NCBI GenBank assembly: GCA_024401295.1
Contig: JAKSLG010000010.1
Coordinates: 1 to 64,000 of the forward strand
DNA: 64,000 nt
Direction of reading: 5' to 3'
Source: Bacteroidales bacterium
GTDB taxonomy: Bacteria; Bacteroidota; Bacteroidia; Bacteroidales; Marinilabiliaceae
The notes beneath the pieces were generated by a model. The model saw only the letters and a program-made list of their open reading frames with translations, made no database searches and was not told the DNA's origin. The position numbers and the translations under genes were made by a program. Positions within the stretch are counted from its first letter, which is position 1; each line of letters starts with the position of its first letter. This document shows positions 16,462 through 26,300 of this stretch, piece by piece.

Positions 16462-17538
16462 TCAAGGTTGATGAGGATGTCCGTTGCTTTTATGGTCGTG
16501 ATGTACGGGATTCTTTTTCCAATATTCGAGAAGTCTCTTGGCATCTTTCTTTGAGATAGGAGTTACGGCTCCGTGCTTAGGACTTGAGAAGTTTGTAGTC
16601 TTCATCTTCGACCCCTTTTCGTTGAAGTGTCCTATGTCGGTATAGGTCTTGAAATCCTTAGTTTCGAGGAAACCAAAATTGTGAGGCCGTCTTCCAAAAC
16701 AGTCGTACATGAGGACGTACGTATCGGTTCCATAGCGCTTCCATACGTTAGGTGCCTCGCAGGCCTTTTCTTCTTTGTCAATAATCTCTGGTTGGAAGGT
16801 GTAAGGTCCCGTAAGGTTATCGCTCACGGCTACCATAATTCCCGAAAAACCTTCATCATATTCGGCATAGTGGAGATAGTATCGCCCGTCGTTGCCCTTC
16901 ACGATGTCGCCATCAAGAGCAGTATGGTCGCCATGTGTCTTTTCAAAGAGAAGTTTGGGCTCTGTGGCGAACCCCGTAAATTCCTTATTCGCATACGCAT
17001 AATAAAGTTTGCATGCTCCGTTGCCTCTGCGTATTGTCCAATATATCATGATAGCTTTTTCCTTTTCGTCCCAGATAAGCTCAGGCGCCCAAGTGGCTCC
17101 AATGTCGTGGAAGCCCTCCATCTGCTGCACGCGCACGAGTGAATGCTCCCAGTGGATGAGATCTTTCGATTTGAGCAAGGCCAGATTCTTGTTGTTGCCC
17201 CATCCGAATTCCTGCTGGTCACGTTCGAATGGTGTGGTGCGGTAGCCATATTGCTGGGCAAAGATGTGAAGGTCAGTAGCCGCCACATAGTATGTGCCGT
17301 CAGGTCCTCTCAGTATGTAAGGATCTCTCAAGCCCTTCTGCTCGGCAATGGTGTCGCCCGCAATGACAGGGTAATTGTCGTTCAATGCGGTAAATTCATA
17401 TCCATCCATACTTACTGCCATATGAAGGCAATGGTCGCTATCTGAGAAGTATATCATCAGATAGGCATCGTTTTTGGGTTTCGCAGAAGCAACGAGTGTT
17501 GCAAACACGGCAACAAGCGAAAAGAATAGTTTTCTCAT
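16462..17538 (-). CDS. Glycoside hydrolase family 43 protein (arabinosidase/xylosidase type)
   Basis: A 358-residue secreted protein with a signal peptide (MRKLFFSLVAVFATLVASA). The five-bladed propeller carries the three expected carboxylates: Asp in KGLRDPYILRG (base), Asp in TALDGDIVKG (modulator) and Glu in ACEAPNVWKR (acid). GATWAPELIWD is also typical of GH43. Such enzymes remove arabinose or xylose from arabinoxylan or related polymers; the exact substrate is not decided. The C terminus is rich in His. It lies 22 bp after the GH35 gene, so the two are probably co-transcribed. Confidence 0.88.
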   Translation of the reverse strand: MRKLFFSLVAVFATLVASAKPKNDAYLMIYFSDSDHCLHMAVSMDGYEFTALNDNYPVIAGDTIAEQKGLRDPYILRGPDGTYYVAATDLHIFAQQYGYRTTPFERDQQEFGWGNNKNLALLKSKDLIHWEHSLVRVQQMEGFHDIGATWAPELIWDEKEKAIMIYWTIRRGNGACKLYYAYANKEFTGFATEPKLLFEKTHGDHTALDGDIVKGNDGRYYLHYAEYDEGFSGIMVAVSDNLTGPYTFQPEIIDKEEKACEAPNVWKRYGTDTYVLMYDCFGRRPHNFGFLETKDFKTYTDIGHFNEKGSKMKTTNFSSPKHGAVTPISKKDAKRLLEYWKKNPVHHDHKSNGHPHQP

Positions 17539-17560
17539 TGTGTTATATAAATTCTGTTAC

Positions 17561-19273
17561 TTATTTGTAATTATACAATCTGAAGTGCTGAATATCAAAC
17601 TGCCCCACAAGGATGCGTATATGTCGGCCTTGATGCGTCTGGTCACCATTAAGATGACGCTTTATGTGCATCTTACCATCAATGATGCTGACCGACTCAC
17701 ATTTGGCAAGTCCGATGCGTGTATCTCCCTTTTTCCACGTCTTATCAGCTTTGGCATCGGTGTAGGTAATGACGACTCCGCTACCTATGGCGAGATAATC
17801 TTCCTTGCCGAGACGAAGGATGATACATGCTACTTCTGGCCATTCGGCATTCTTGGCTCCTGGTTCCCATCCAAGAGAGTAACTGTGCTTGATGGTGAGA
17901 CGAATGCCGTCTGGAGTTATGATTTCTGCTTCACGCTGTTCATTGTCAAGCAGCACGGCATCCATGTCGCTGGTTCCTTGTCTATCAAGAATCAATGGCT
18001 CTGCCTGACGAAGAAGCTGATAAGATGCAGCAAGCGGAGATAGGGTAGAAGCGCCGGAAGAGAATGCATTCAACTGATCATCTTGCGAGAGATCCATACC
18101 ACTCATATCGTTGCTCTTTACATCCGCATATAGCGGATAATCCTCGATGCTGAACGGACAGAAACCCATGGCCCCATGATGGCCGAAAGCAAAGAGAGCA
18201 TACATGGCGTCCTTATCCTCCAGTCTTATCTCCGGTACGAAGAGAGGATTGTTTGACAGATGATATTTTGAGAGCCATGACTTTATGCCTTTGTCATAGA
18301 TGTCGACTCCAAGCACATCGATGGATGGTGCTCCGCAATGCCATAGGTCGATGAGATGAGCCAAAGGACCGCCTGAAGGATATTGTCCTGGTTTGCGGTC
18401 ACGACTATTGAGCGCAACGTTGACGTACATAGGCAGATTGTAGATGGCACGTCCTGCCTTGGCTATCTGCTCAACGTATGTTGCGTATGTCCATGTCTGA
18501 AAAATCTCTTCGGTATAGATGTCATCACCAAACAACTGCGCCCAATTTGCGTTTGCTTTCGCTTGTGGCAGAAGTTTCTCCTTCAAATAAGGGTGCAGAG
18601 ACTTCTGATTTTTCTTCAGATAGTCGGTCAGTTGCTGTGGCACAGCACTCTGGTAGAGCTTTGTTGCATCATCTGAATAGTCGCGTGGCACATCTATCAT
18701 ACCTATCTCGTTCTCCACCTGAATCATGATGACTGTCTGTTCCTCTGCATCATTGGTTCTGAGATGCTCCATAATGTGGCAAAAGGCACGTTTGTCTGCT
18801 TCTAATACATTCTTACTCAGCGAAGAGGCTTCCTCCACCGGCCTGCCATCCAAAGTGTGAGCACGAGGGAAACGCTTTGTATCACGCTTGAACCATTCAG
18901 GCGTATAGCAACTCATCGAGTTTTTCCACGCTCCGAACCATAGCAGTACGACCTTCAGTTCATTGCGGCGTGCTTCAGTCAGTATCACATCGAGCGAACT
19001 CATGTCGAACTGTCCCTCTTCGGGTTCAATCAGTTCCCATGAGACGGGAGCAAGCACGGTGTTGAGTCCCATCTTATGCAGATGAGCGAATGTGCGCTTC
19101 ACGTCCTCGGGAGTAGAGGCAGAGGAATTACCCAACTCGCCACCAATCATCAGCATAGGCTTTCCGTTGGCAACGATTCTTGCCGTACTGTTGTCTCGAA
19201 GTTCGAGTCGCGTCTGAGCTGATGCAAGCAAACTAAATATGTTTGCTATAAATAAGATTATCAGTCGTTTCAT
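17561..19273 (-). CDS. GH35-like beta-galactosidase with DUF5597-type C-terminal domain
   Basis: A 570-residue secreted protein with a signal peptide ending ASAQ. The TIM barrel begins with the GH35 pattern MLMIGGELGNSS, then TVLAPVSWELIEPEEGQFD. The acid/base is the glutamate of MIQVENEIG and the nucleophile the glutamate of LFVPEIRLED. The C-terminal third matches the beta-rich DUF5597-type extension found in bacterial GH35 enzymes. It probably releases beta-linked galactose from plant polysaccharides such as xyloglucan or galactan; this is inferred from family. It is followed closely by GH43 and preceded by an unrelated-looking DUF5131 gene. Confidence 0.85.
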   Translation of the reverse strand: MKRLIILFIANIFSLLASAQTRLELRDNSTARIVANGKPMLMIGGELGNSSASTPEDVKRTFAHLHKMGLNTVLAPVSWELIEPEEGQFDMSSLDVILTEARRNELKVVLLWFGAWKNSMSCYTPEWFKRDTKRFPRAHTLDGRPVEEASSLSKNVLEADKRAFCHIMEHLRTNDAEEQTVIMIQVENEIGMIDVPRDYSDDATKLYQSAVPQQLTDYLKKNQKSLHPYLKEKLLPQAKANANWAQLFGDDIYTEEIFQTWTYATYVEQIAKAGRAIYNLPMYVNVALNSRDRKPGQYPSGGPLAHLIDLWHCGAPSIDVLGVDIYDKGIKSWLSKYHLSNNPLFVPEIRLEDKDAMYALFAFGHHGAMGFCPFSIEDYPLYADVKSNDMSGMDLSQDDQLNAFSSGASTLSPLAASYQLLRQAEPLILDRQGTSDMDAVLLDNEQREAEIITPDGIRLTIKHSYSLGWEPGAKNAEWPEVACIILRLGKEDYLAIGSGVVITYTDAKADKTWKKGDTRIGLAKCESVSIIDGKMHIKRHLNGDQTHQGRHIRILVGQFDIQHFRLYNYK

Positions 19274-19308
19274 GTTTCTTTTACTTTATTTAGTTATATG
19301 TTGTAATT

Positions 19309-20172
19309 TTATTCGCAATTTCCACAGTTGGAACAGCCGTTACAGGTCATTCTGCTGCCGCATGTATGACAATGTTCTCGAAAGGAAGGTGCGTAGGCTT
19401 CCATCTCAAAGAATCCTGGTTCTGGGTTCGTGAGCTTGAAGTCAATGTTCTTTCCTTTATGGCTTAATCCAGATTTGAAGGCTTGGAGTGACTGAGTTCG
19501 TTTGTCGGGAATGCGGTATGTCTTACCTTCCTTCACGAAGACCGTTCCTGTCTCGATGAAGTCGAAAGTCACATCATGCTTTCGGCATTGGTCGCTCAGT
19601 TTCTTCACCCATTCGTAGTGACAAGGACGTGCACCATCGTAGTTCTCACCACCACAAAGGACTTCCTCAAACTGACCTGTAGCAAGATATTGCTCTGCAT
19701 CGACCTCTCCGATGAAGGGTGCTGCCATGAATCCCTTGTGTTTGGCGGGAATGTCAAGGAGGATGGGAAGGCGTTCGTCGGCTCGTTTCTGATTCTCAGT
19801 TGTGACTTGTAGCAGTACATTCTCGTAACCATCGCCCCAATCATTAGGCAGACACCCCTTGATTCGGTTGGCTCTTTTGGTGAGCAATCTGAAAACGATG
19901 TCTGGGCGTTGTCGTATGATTCTCCATGCTTCTTCTCGCCATTCGTCTGCTTCCTCCACAAAGAAATCTGTCGAAAGTCCCACATAGAGCTGCATCCCCA
20001 AAGGTAGTTTGAACCTACCGTCACGTCGCCTCTGCACAGGGAGATTGAAGTTCTCTGTGCGATAGATCTTCGAGGTGTCAACGCCACGCTTACCGTCAAG
20101 AAAATACATGTAGCAATGCTGACACCCTTCGCTGACCTTATGGCAACCGTGCCAGGGATTCCAGATAATCAT
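19309..20172 (-). CDS. DUF5131 (phage Gp37/Gp68) family protein with Cys-rich tail
   Basis: A 287-residue protein of the DUF5131 family, which resembles radical-SAM enzymes. The N terminus has the family start IIWNPWHGCHKVSEGCQHC, with cysteines spaced C-x6-C-x2-C, and the middle has YVGLSTDFFVEEADEW, FRLLTKRANRI and LCGGENYDGARPC. The last 20 residues carry six cysteines in CxxC-like spacing (CHTCGSRMTCNGCSNCGNCE), which could bind zinc or a second cluster. The reaction is unknown. The family is common in phages and accessory regions, and the gene directly follows a stretch of decayed genes, which supports horizontal origin. It is 35 bp upstream of the GH35 gene. Confidence 0.8.
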   Translation of the reverse strand: MIIWNPWHGCHKVSEGCQHCYMYFLDGKRGVDTSKIYRTENFNLPVQRRRDGRFKLPLGMQLYVGLSTDFFVEEADEWREEAWRIIRQRPDIVFRLLTKRANRIKGCLPNDWGDGYENVLLQVTTENQKRADERLPILLDIPAKHKGFMAAPFIGEVDAEQYLATGQFEEVLCGGENYDGARPCHYEWVKKLSDQCRKHDVTFDFIETGTVFVKEGKTYRIPDKRTQSLQAFKSGLSHKGKNIDFKLTNPEPGFFEMEAYAPSFREHCHTCGSRMTCNGCSNCGNCE

Positions 20173-20179
20173 ACGTTCT

Positions 20180-20320
20180 TTATTTTGGCATTACCTTTAG
20201 TCCGGCTTCGGTCATCCGGCCTTCAGCAATCATTTTCTTGCAACGCTCGATATTAAAATCCGTCCAATGGCTGTTCTTACGCCGGGGTGAGATGCGTTGG
20301 AATACACCTTCACCATCCGA
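20180..20320 (-). pseudogene. C-terminal remnant of a YdeI/OmpD-associated family protein
   Basis: 46 codons before a stop codon read RISPRRKNSHWTDFNIERC and then KKMIAEGRMTEAGLKVMPK, which is the conserved end of YdeI-family proteins. The frame is closed by a TAA just upstream (20323-20321), and the N-terminal two thirds of the gene are absent. It ends 7 bp before the DUF5131 start codon. Confidence 0.75.
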
Positions 20321-20336
20321 TTACAATTGCTTTCAT
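20310..20336 (-). pseudogene. Possible severed gene start (MKAIVIGW, stop)
   Basis: An ATG followed by codons for KAIVIG, the usual first strand of NAD(P)-binding Rossmann proteins, runs into a stop after eight residues exactly where the YdeI remnant begins. This would be the left half of a deletion joint. Eight codons are too few to be certain. Confidence 0.3.
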
Positions 20337-20345
20337 ATTGTTTGA

Positions 20346-20436
20346 TCATTTCTTTTCATTCGTTTTCGATGTTCCCAAACATACCATTGACACCAAAGTG
20401 GTCATGGCTGCTAGGATGATGGTCAGATATTTTCAT
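20346..20436 (-). pseudogene. Frameshifted short secreted or lipoprotein-like gene
   Basis: In the +1 frame the stretch reads KYLTIILAAMTTLVSMVCL and then GTSKTNEKK before a stop: a clear signal-peptide-like segment. The only ATG (20436-20434) is one base out of frame; removing one A from the AAAA that follows it would give a continuous frame of 29 codons. It starts 5 bp after the stop of the peptidase-like gene, as an operon member would. Confidence 0.45.
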
Positions 20437-20441
20437 GCCGT

Positions 20442-21233
20442 TTACTTCTCCCAGTCAGGTCGATATTGGCCAATGATTATTGCCTCACGGATTTCTTGTT
20501 CAAGAGAAGTCTGGTCGAAGTCGGTCTTCCAGTACTCTTCTTCGCCGATGCGTTTATAACGCAACAGATAATCGGCTTTCAAATGACTTTTGAAGTAAAA
20601 GTACTCACCTTCTAAATCTTCAGATGGCTGAACCTTTTCACTTGATGTGAAATATTCAAGACCTTTAGCCAGAGGGAAAGAAGATGTTTCGGAAACGTAT
20701 TCTGCCATGCCTTCAATCTTCCATAGATTCATGAAAGAGTAGTAGCGATAACGGAGGAATCCGAGTTGATGCAGCTGATAGGTATGCACATATTCATGAG
20801 CAATGACACTACTCACCGAACGATTGTTCAGACATTCCAATCGGGCAAACATCTTATTCTCGGCGAAGTCAACCGGCTTGAATGTGATAAAGTCGGTCGG
20901 TATCCAATTCATGGCCAGAGAACCGCTCTTGATAACGAGATTACGCCAGCGATACTCTTTGTCTGAATCGTAGAAAACACACGTGATTGTATTCTTGTTC
21001 TTTGTTCGATGCTTGAGCAATAGTGAGTTGGCTTCATCTGCTACCTTTGCCACCATAGAAGGGTCAACACGTTCATTCGCATAGATAGTTATTCCATCTT
21101 TATCGTAAATTTTCTTTTTTCCAAAGGTCAGCCAAAGAGTAAAAGCAAAATAAAGAATGCATAGGGCAGCAAGTGTTACAATGAGTGTTATTGCCTCTCT
21201 TTTTATTGTTTTCCTTGTCATTTTCATATTCAC
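20442..21233 (-). CDS. Membrane-anchored zinc-metallopeptidase-like protein
   Basis: A 263-residue protein with one N-terminal membrane segment (about residues 13-37, ITLIVTLAALCILYFAFTLW) and the rest presumably outside the inner membrane. It has an HExxH zinc motif, His146-Glu147-...-His150 in AHEYVHTYQ, and about 30 residues later EGMAEYVSE, where a glutamate could be the third zinc ligand as in gluzincin-type peptidases. No named family was recognised with certainty. The short start MNMKMTRK offers three ATGs; the first is used. It follows the small monooxygenase gene by 69 bp. Confidence 0.6.
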   Translation of the reverse strand: MNMKMTRKTIKREAITLIVTLAALCILYFAFTLWLTFGKKKIYDKDGITIYANERVDPSMVAKVADEANSLLLKHRTKNKNTITCVFYDSDKEYRWRNLVIKSGSLAMNWIPTDFITFKPVDFAENKMFARLECLNNRSVSSVIAHEYVHTYQLHQLGFLRYRYYSFMNLWKIEGMAEYVSETSSFPLAKGLEYFTSSEKVQPSEDLEGEYFYFKSHLKADYLLRYKRIGEEEYWKTDFDQTSLEQEIREAIIIGQYRPDWEK

Positions 21234-21302
21234 AGAAGACTTTTGGAGTAATCACGACAAATTAAAATTCCAATCTGACCGAAGTAAATCGATTTCTCAG
21301 TA

Positions 21303-21599
21303 TCACTCGTCCTTTTCCGCATTAAAGCGTTCAATCTTCGTTTCAATGACATACTGTGCTTTCAGTTCGCCCAAGAGCTTGAAGTGTGCCGCTTGACCAT
21401 GAAGGCGAACAGCCTCATCGTCGCGCCATATTTCATTAAGAATCAAGACATTGTCATCTTCTTCAGAATAGACGTATTCATATTTCAAATTACCAGCCTC
21501 CTGTCGGCACAATGTGTCGATATTATTCTGCTTGATTGCCTGAAGGAAACTCTCACGGCAGTTCTCCTTACATAAATATTTAACCAATATGATTTTCAT
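21303..21599 (-). CDS. Putative antibiotic biosynthesis monooxygenase-domain (ABM/quinol monooxygenase) protein
   Basis: A 98-residue ferredoxin-like-fold protein of the ABM type. It has the N-terminal strand MKIILVKYLCKE, the helix CRESFLQAIKQNNIDTLCRQE, and the characteristic GNLKYEYVYSEEDDNVLILNEIWRDDEAVRLH. Members act on quinols or are small stress proteins; no substrate is inferred. The ATG at 21599 is chosen because the 19 residues before it in the open frame (to 21656) do not look like the family. Confidence 0.8.
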   Translation of the reverse strand: MKIILVKYLCKENCRESFLQAIKQNNIDTLCRQEAGNLKYEYVYSEEDDNVLILNEIWRDDEAVRLHGQAAHFKLLGELKAQYVIETKIERFNAEKDE

Positions 21600-21720
21600 A
21601 TTTATCGGTTTATAAGTGTTACGGGCTATTTTTCCTCTGTCGCCAAAGAAAATCATTTGCTCTCAATGATATTTGAGCCAAATCAGTTCCAACATAGCGA
21701 ACAGATGAAATCATCATATA

Positions 21721-21728
21721 CAAATATA
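21721..21728 (-). promoter_or_regulatory. -7 promoter box upstream of the ABM gene
   Basis: The minus strand reads TATATTTG about 120 bp before the ABM ATG. No -33 TTTG is at the right spacing. The rest of 21600-21838 shows nothing else. Confidence 0.4.
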
Positions 21729-21838
21729 CGCAATTTGTAATTACGTACGCATTTTTCAGAAAGAATCTGTTGGCCGCGAAAAAACCGCAAAAACATTGCG
21801 GCATACAATTTCACGTTAGCAACATGATAAAAGCAAAA

Positions 21839-21859
21839 GAGCCCGCATTAAGCAGGCTC
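21839..21859 (-). terminator. Terminator after porP/sprF
   Basis: On the minus strand GAGCCTGC pairs with GCGGGCTC around a 5-base loop and is followed by TTTTGCTTTT. It lies 25 bp past the porP/sprF stop codon and would end the dprA-giant gene-porP/sprF transcript. Confidence 0.75.
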
Positions 21860-21884
21860 TTGAGCTATGTATATGACACGTAAT

Positions 21885-23024
21885 TTATTTGCGTATGCCG
21901 CGACGTCTATACGTAGCACGACGTCCCTTGTGATATCCGCTTCCACGACTCCCGGAACCACTATAGCTATAGCCCATGATTGGTTCGGAACAAGGAACCG
22001 GCTTCATCTTATAGCCACGGCGTGCGACATCATCAGGGCTGAGGCGATAGATGAGCGAAACTTCGTGTGCGCCATTGCCAAACGAACTGAGGTTCGAAAT
22101 CGTAATATCATAGCTATATCCGACGCGGAAAACATGACGATGGCTAACAGGGATATTGACGCCGAGGCTCGGCACAATGGCATCTGTATTGCGTTTTTCA
22201 CCTGCGACCTTGAAGAAGAGTCCTCGATACATTGCACCCACCTCAATTGGGAAGAAATACCAATAGAGGCCGAGTTCTAGCTGGTTAAACGAATACTGAT
22301 GGCGGAAATCGGCCGCAATCGTGATGCTCTTAGGCTCAGAGCCGCGATATGAAGGTTCATATTCTATGCGATATGAGCCATCAACAACGACCTTCGTGCC
22401 AATCTTATCCTTTGTATCAGTGAAAGAGGCATCCGGGCGCAAGAGATGGTCAATAGAGACGCCAAAAGAGTATGTGTCGTTATATATCATCGCTGAGACA
22501 GCTGCATCGAAACGGCTTTTTTTCGTGCGGTCAAATTCGATGCTGCTACCGCCCATGTGATAGCGTCCATCGGCAGCAATGTCGGTATACGTGATCATCT
22601 TCGACTGGTCGATCTTGCGCTGTCCGAACTCAAAGGCAATGCCCGGGCGGAAGAACAAATCGCTGCTGAAGGCCACTTCATACGAATAGAGAATGCTCAT
22701 TTGATTATCGAGCATAAGTCCCTTGCCCATATTATCGCAAACCCACTGGAAGCCAATACCACTATGATACTGGTCGAAGAAATGGTCAAAGAAGAATGCA
22801 TAGTCTTGATAGACATGACCGATTCCTGGCCATTGATTACGATAATTGAGTCCAAATCGGCTGCCATTGGTGAGACCTGTATATGACGGGCTCAGATAGA
22901 GCGGTGCCTGGTATGTCTGCGAGAACGAGACATCCTGTGCAACAGCGTCTATGTGCATGCATAAGCAAGCAACAATGGCAACTACTATTTTAAGCAAGCT
23001 CTTCATAATCTTATAACTCTTCAT
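21885..23024 (-). CDS. Type IX secretion system membrane protein, PorP/SprF family
   Basis: A 379-residue outer-membrane beta-barrel protein. A signal peptide ends AVAQ, followed by the family start DVSFSQTYQAPLYLSPSYTGL. YRNQWPGIGHVYQDYAFFFDHFF and SHRHVFRVGYSYDITISNLSSFGNGAHEVSLIYRL are classic PorP/SprF blocks. The tail after the barrel is Gly/Ser/Arg-rich and basic. PorP/SprF proteins are needed for secretion or anchoring of T9SS substrates with type B C-terminal domains; SprF does this for SprB in Flavobacterium johnsoniae. Here the giant gene 21 bp upstream encodes such a substrate, so this is its likely dedicated partner. A second ATG at 23006 is an equally good start. Confidence 0.9.
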   Translation of the reverse strand: MKSYKIMKSLLKIVVAIVACLCMHIDAVAQDVSFSQTYQAPLYLSPSYTGLTNGSRFGLNYRNQWPGIGHVYQDYAFFFDHFFDQYHSGIGFQWVCDNMGKGLMLDNQMSILYSYEVAFSSDLFFRPGIAFEFGQRKIDQSKMITYTDIAADGRYHMGGSSIEFDRTKKSRFDAAVSAMIYNDTYSFGVSIDHLLRPDASFTDTKDKIGTKVVVDGSYRIEYEPSYRGSEPKSITIAADFRHQYSFNQLELGLYWYFFPIEVGAMYRGLFFKVAGEKRNTDAIVPSLGVNIPVSHRHVFRVGYSYDITISNLSSFGNGAHEVSLIYRLSPDDVARRGYKMKPVPCSEPIMGYSYSGSGSRGSGYHKGRRATYRRRGIRK

Positions 23025-23045
23025 ACGTCGGTGTGTCTTTGTAGG

Positions 23046-23345
23046 TTATTTAACAACGAGCACTTCGCCCGACTTATTATATTCTCTACCGCTTGCATAG
23101 CGGCCCTTGGCAACCCAGACGTACATGCCCTCAGGAACGAGGTCGCCGTTGAATCTGCCATCCCATCCGTTGTTGATGTCGTTCGTCTCGAAGATCAACT
23201 GACCCCAACGGTTGAATATCTGCATTGTAAATGTTTCGACATCCTGATATACAGGACGGAATGTCGCATTCACGCCGAAGACATTGTTATTGCCCTGAAT
23301 CTCGTTGCGAGGAGCGAACGTGTTAGGGAACACGAGGAATCCGCC
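23046..23345 (-). other. Type B T9SS C-terminal sorting domain of the giant protein
   Basis: The last about 98 residues read FLVFPNTFAPR, then FTMQIFNRWGQLIFET, NNGWDGRFNG and VPEGMYVWVAKG, the signature of the gliding-motility-associated C-terminal domain (CHU_C/type B). This domain is recognised by T9SS and typically depends on a PorP/SprF partner. Confidence 0.95.
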
Positions 23346-26300
23346 TCGACGAGCCTCGATGAAGCTTTCCTTCGTCGTGTCGGCATCGCAGCCATAGTCA
23401 TTGAATACTCGGAGCGTTACCGTGTAGAGTCCGGAGTGAGTATACTGGTGCGATGGGTTCTTTTCTTCAGAAACCTCACCATCGCCGAATGACCAGCTGA
23501 ACTTAGCCGCATCAACACTATTGTTGAGGAAGTACACCTTGTCGTCTGGCAAGTAAACGAGCTGTGGATTAGCCGTAAAGCTTGCAAACGGATGGTCATA
23601 TACGCGGATATACTCTTCATATTCTGACTTCTTGCCATCAGGACCAGGAACTGTCAGCAATACTCGATAGTTGCCCGGCAACTGATATGTGTGGTTAGGG
23701 TTGCGGACGCTCGATGTCGTTCCGTCACCGAAATCCCATTGATAGTCAGAAGCCTCCTGGCTTTCGTCGGTGAAGCGTACTGTGAGAGGCGAGCAGCCTT
23801 CGAGTGCATCAACCGAGAATCCTGCAACAGGGATGACCTTATAGACAATCGAAACCTCATCATATACATCACAATCGTCGGTCTTGATATTCCAACGGAA
23901 TGTGTTGATGCCTCGCTGGAGACCAGTTACGTATGTTCTGTAGTCTGTTGGGTCAGCGAACTGAACTTCATCAGATGATCCGAGATATGTCCAGAAGCCT
24001 GGCAGACGTCCTGGGTTACCAGCGTTGAGCTGATAAGTATCGGAGTAAACGATGTCGTCCTCGCCGGCATATGGATTTGCAACCTGACAATATACGACCA
24101 TATCGTCCTCCGTCTTGCAGCTGCCCGACTCGATTGTCCATCTGAAGATGTTCTCGCCATAGCCGAGGTTGTAAACCGTCGACTGAGGATTGTTCTTGTC
24201 AACGATAGAACCCTGACCCTGGATACATGTCCATGTACCGACACCTACGCTCGGCTTGTTACCATTGAGCACCGTGTAGTTGCGGCAACGGATCTGGTCT
24301 CTCTCGGCGTACGCCTGATCTGGGATGAGATTCCAGATTATTGCGGTATCGACTGATGCACACTCGTATGTCTGACCGTTGAATGTTCCGGTATTGACAA
24401 TCTTCCAGATGAACTTGTTCTCGCCATAGAGCAAGTTCTTGACCATTGTCTTCGGATCATTCTCGTCTTCAAACGAAGCCTCGCCATATACATCGTTGAG
24501 CATACCGGAAACAACCTCCCAATGACCCTTACCCTTCACAGGTACATTTGCATCAAGATATTGTTCTGAGCTACAATCCGTGATGTCCGGACCAGCCTCA
24601 GACTTCGTCGGACTGAAGTTTGCAATGGTAACCTTGTCGGTCTTCGGACAGTTTCCATCAACGCTGACAGTCCACAAGAATGTCGTTTCGCCATACGCAA
24701 GATCAGTTACGGTTGTCGTTGCATGAGTTGGTTCCTCAATCTTAGCACCACCGGTATTGACGATGGTCCACAAGCCTTCGCCATATGTTGGCTCAACAGC
24801 CTTCAAGAGGTAGTCGCTCGAGCAGACACCCGTTGACAATCCAGCAACAGCTTCATCTGGGTTCTGGTTCTGAATTGTGACATCATCAGACAGGATACAT
24901 GTCAGGACATCAGATATTTCATTGCCATCAGCATCAACGCGAGTAACAGGCGTATGGTGGGTTACTGTCCAACGGAATGTGTTGTCGCCCTTGCCGATAG
25001 TAATCTTGGCATTAGGATTCTTTATATTCGTATCGTCCCAATCGGCATGACCTGCAATCGTGCTCCATTCGCCCTCACCGATTGTCGGATAGTGAGCCTG
25101 AAGTTCCACCTCATCGGTACATGTTGGGAAACCGCTACCAGCGTAAGGAACACTTGGCAGACCATTGACGATAGTCACGTCGTCGTAGTCGATACAACCC
25201 TTGTAGTTGGTTGTCCAGCGCAATACGTTGGTACCATGTCCGAGACCGCGGATTGTTGTTGTCGGATCGTGAGTATCATCAAATACGCCTGAAGCCTCAG
25301 CACCAACAACTCTCCATTCGCCCTTGGCAACGCCTGCCGAATGAGCCTGAAGGATATAGTCGTTAGAACATACCTGATTGTCATATCCGGCAAATGCATC
25401 TACCTTATTGTATTCGACGAGTACGCTTGCCGATGATGTACACTTCTTCGACTCGTTGTAGATACGTGTGACAGTCCAACGGTAGCGGTTACCGTTTTCA
25501 TTGAATGGAACGTCTGTCAATTCCGTAGTCGGATTTGTTGGATCCACAATCGTACCGCCGCCTTCAACAGTATCCCACTTACCGATTTCGTACCAGTTGC
25601 TGCCTGGCGCAACATTAGCGAGTGGACTAGCCGTCAATATCGTCCTGTTCGATTCACAGAGCGTCTGGTCAGCTCCGACAATCTGAGCATCCGTCGGTTT
25701 GTTGTTGACAACGACAATCTCTGTGCTTGAAGGACATTCGAGATACTTAACGGTCCAGATGAGAGTATTCTCACCATTTCCGAGGTTACGAACCATCGTA
25801 TTCGGATCGTGAGGATCATCGAATGAGCCTCGACCATATCCAGCCTTGATAGACCAAGTACCTTCGCCTGGCAATGGATTTGCGGCAGAGAGTCTGATTG
25901 AATCAGAACATTGTGCCTCAACTTCGTTGGCAATGGCTGGGATAAACACGTTGTTCAAGACAACTTCATCGTATGAAACGCATTCATCGTTCTTGATTAC
26001 CCAACGGAATCTGTTATGGCCAAACGACAAGTCGCGAACGTTCACTGTCTGATATTCGATGCCGTCATTTTCGTTAGCATGAGTAAGATGAGTACTCTGG
26101 TTGCCATTGATTGTCGTTGGCTCAGGATCGCTTTCTGTTCCATGAACGACGAACTTACCGCCACCACTGACAAGTTCCCAATATGCCTCTGTATAGTACT
26201 GTGGCTTGTTACCAGACAAGATGCTGTTCGAGCCGCAGACTGTCACAGGCTCGTTTGGACCTGCATTGGCTTGCGATGGCTTCATGTTGTTGATTGTAAT

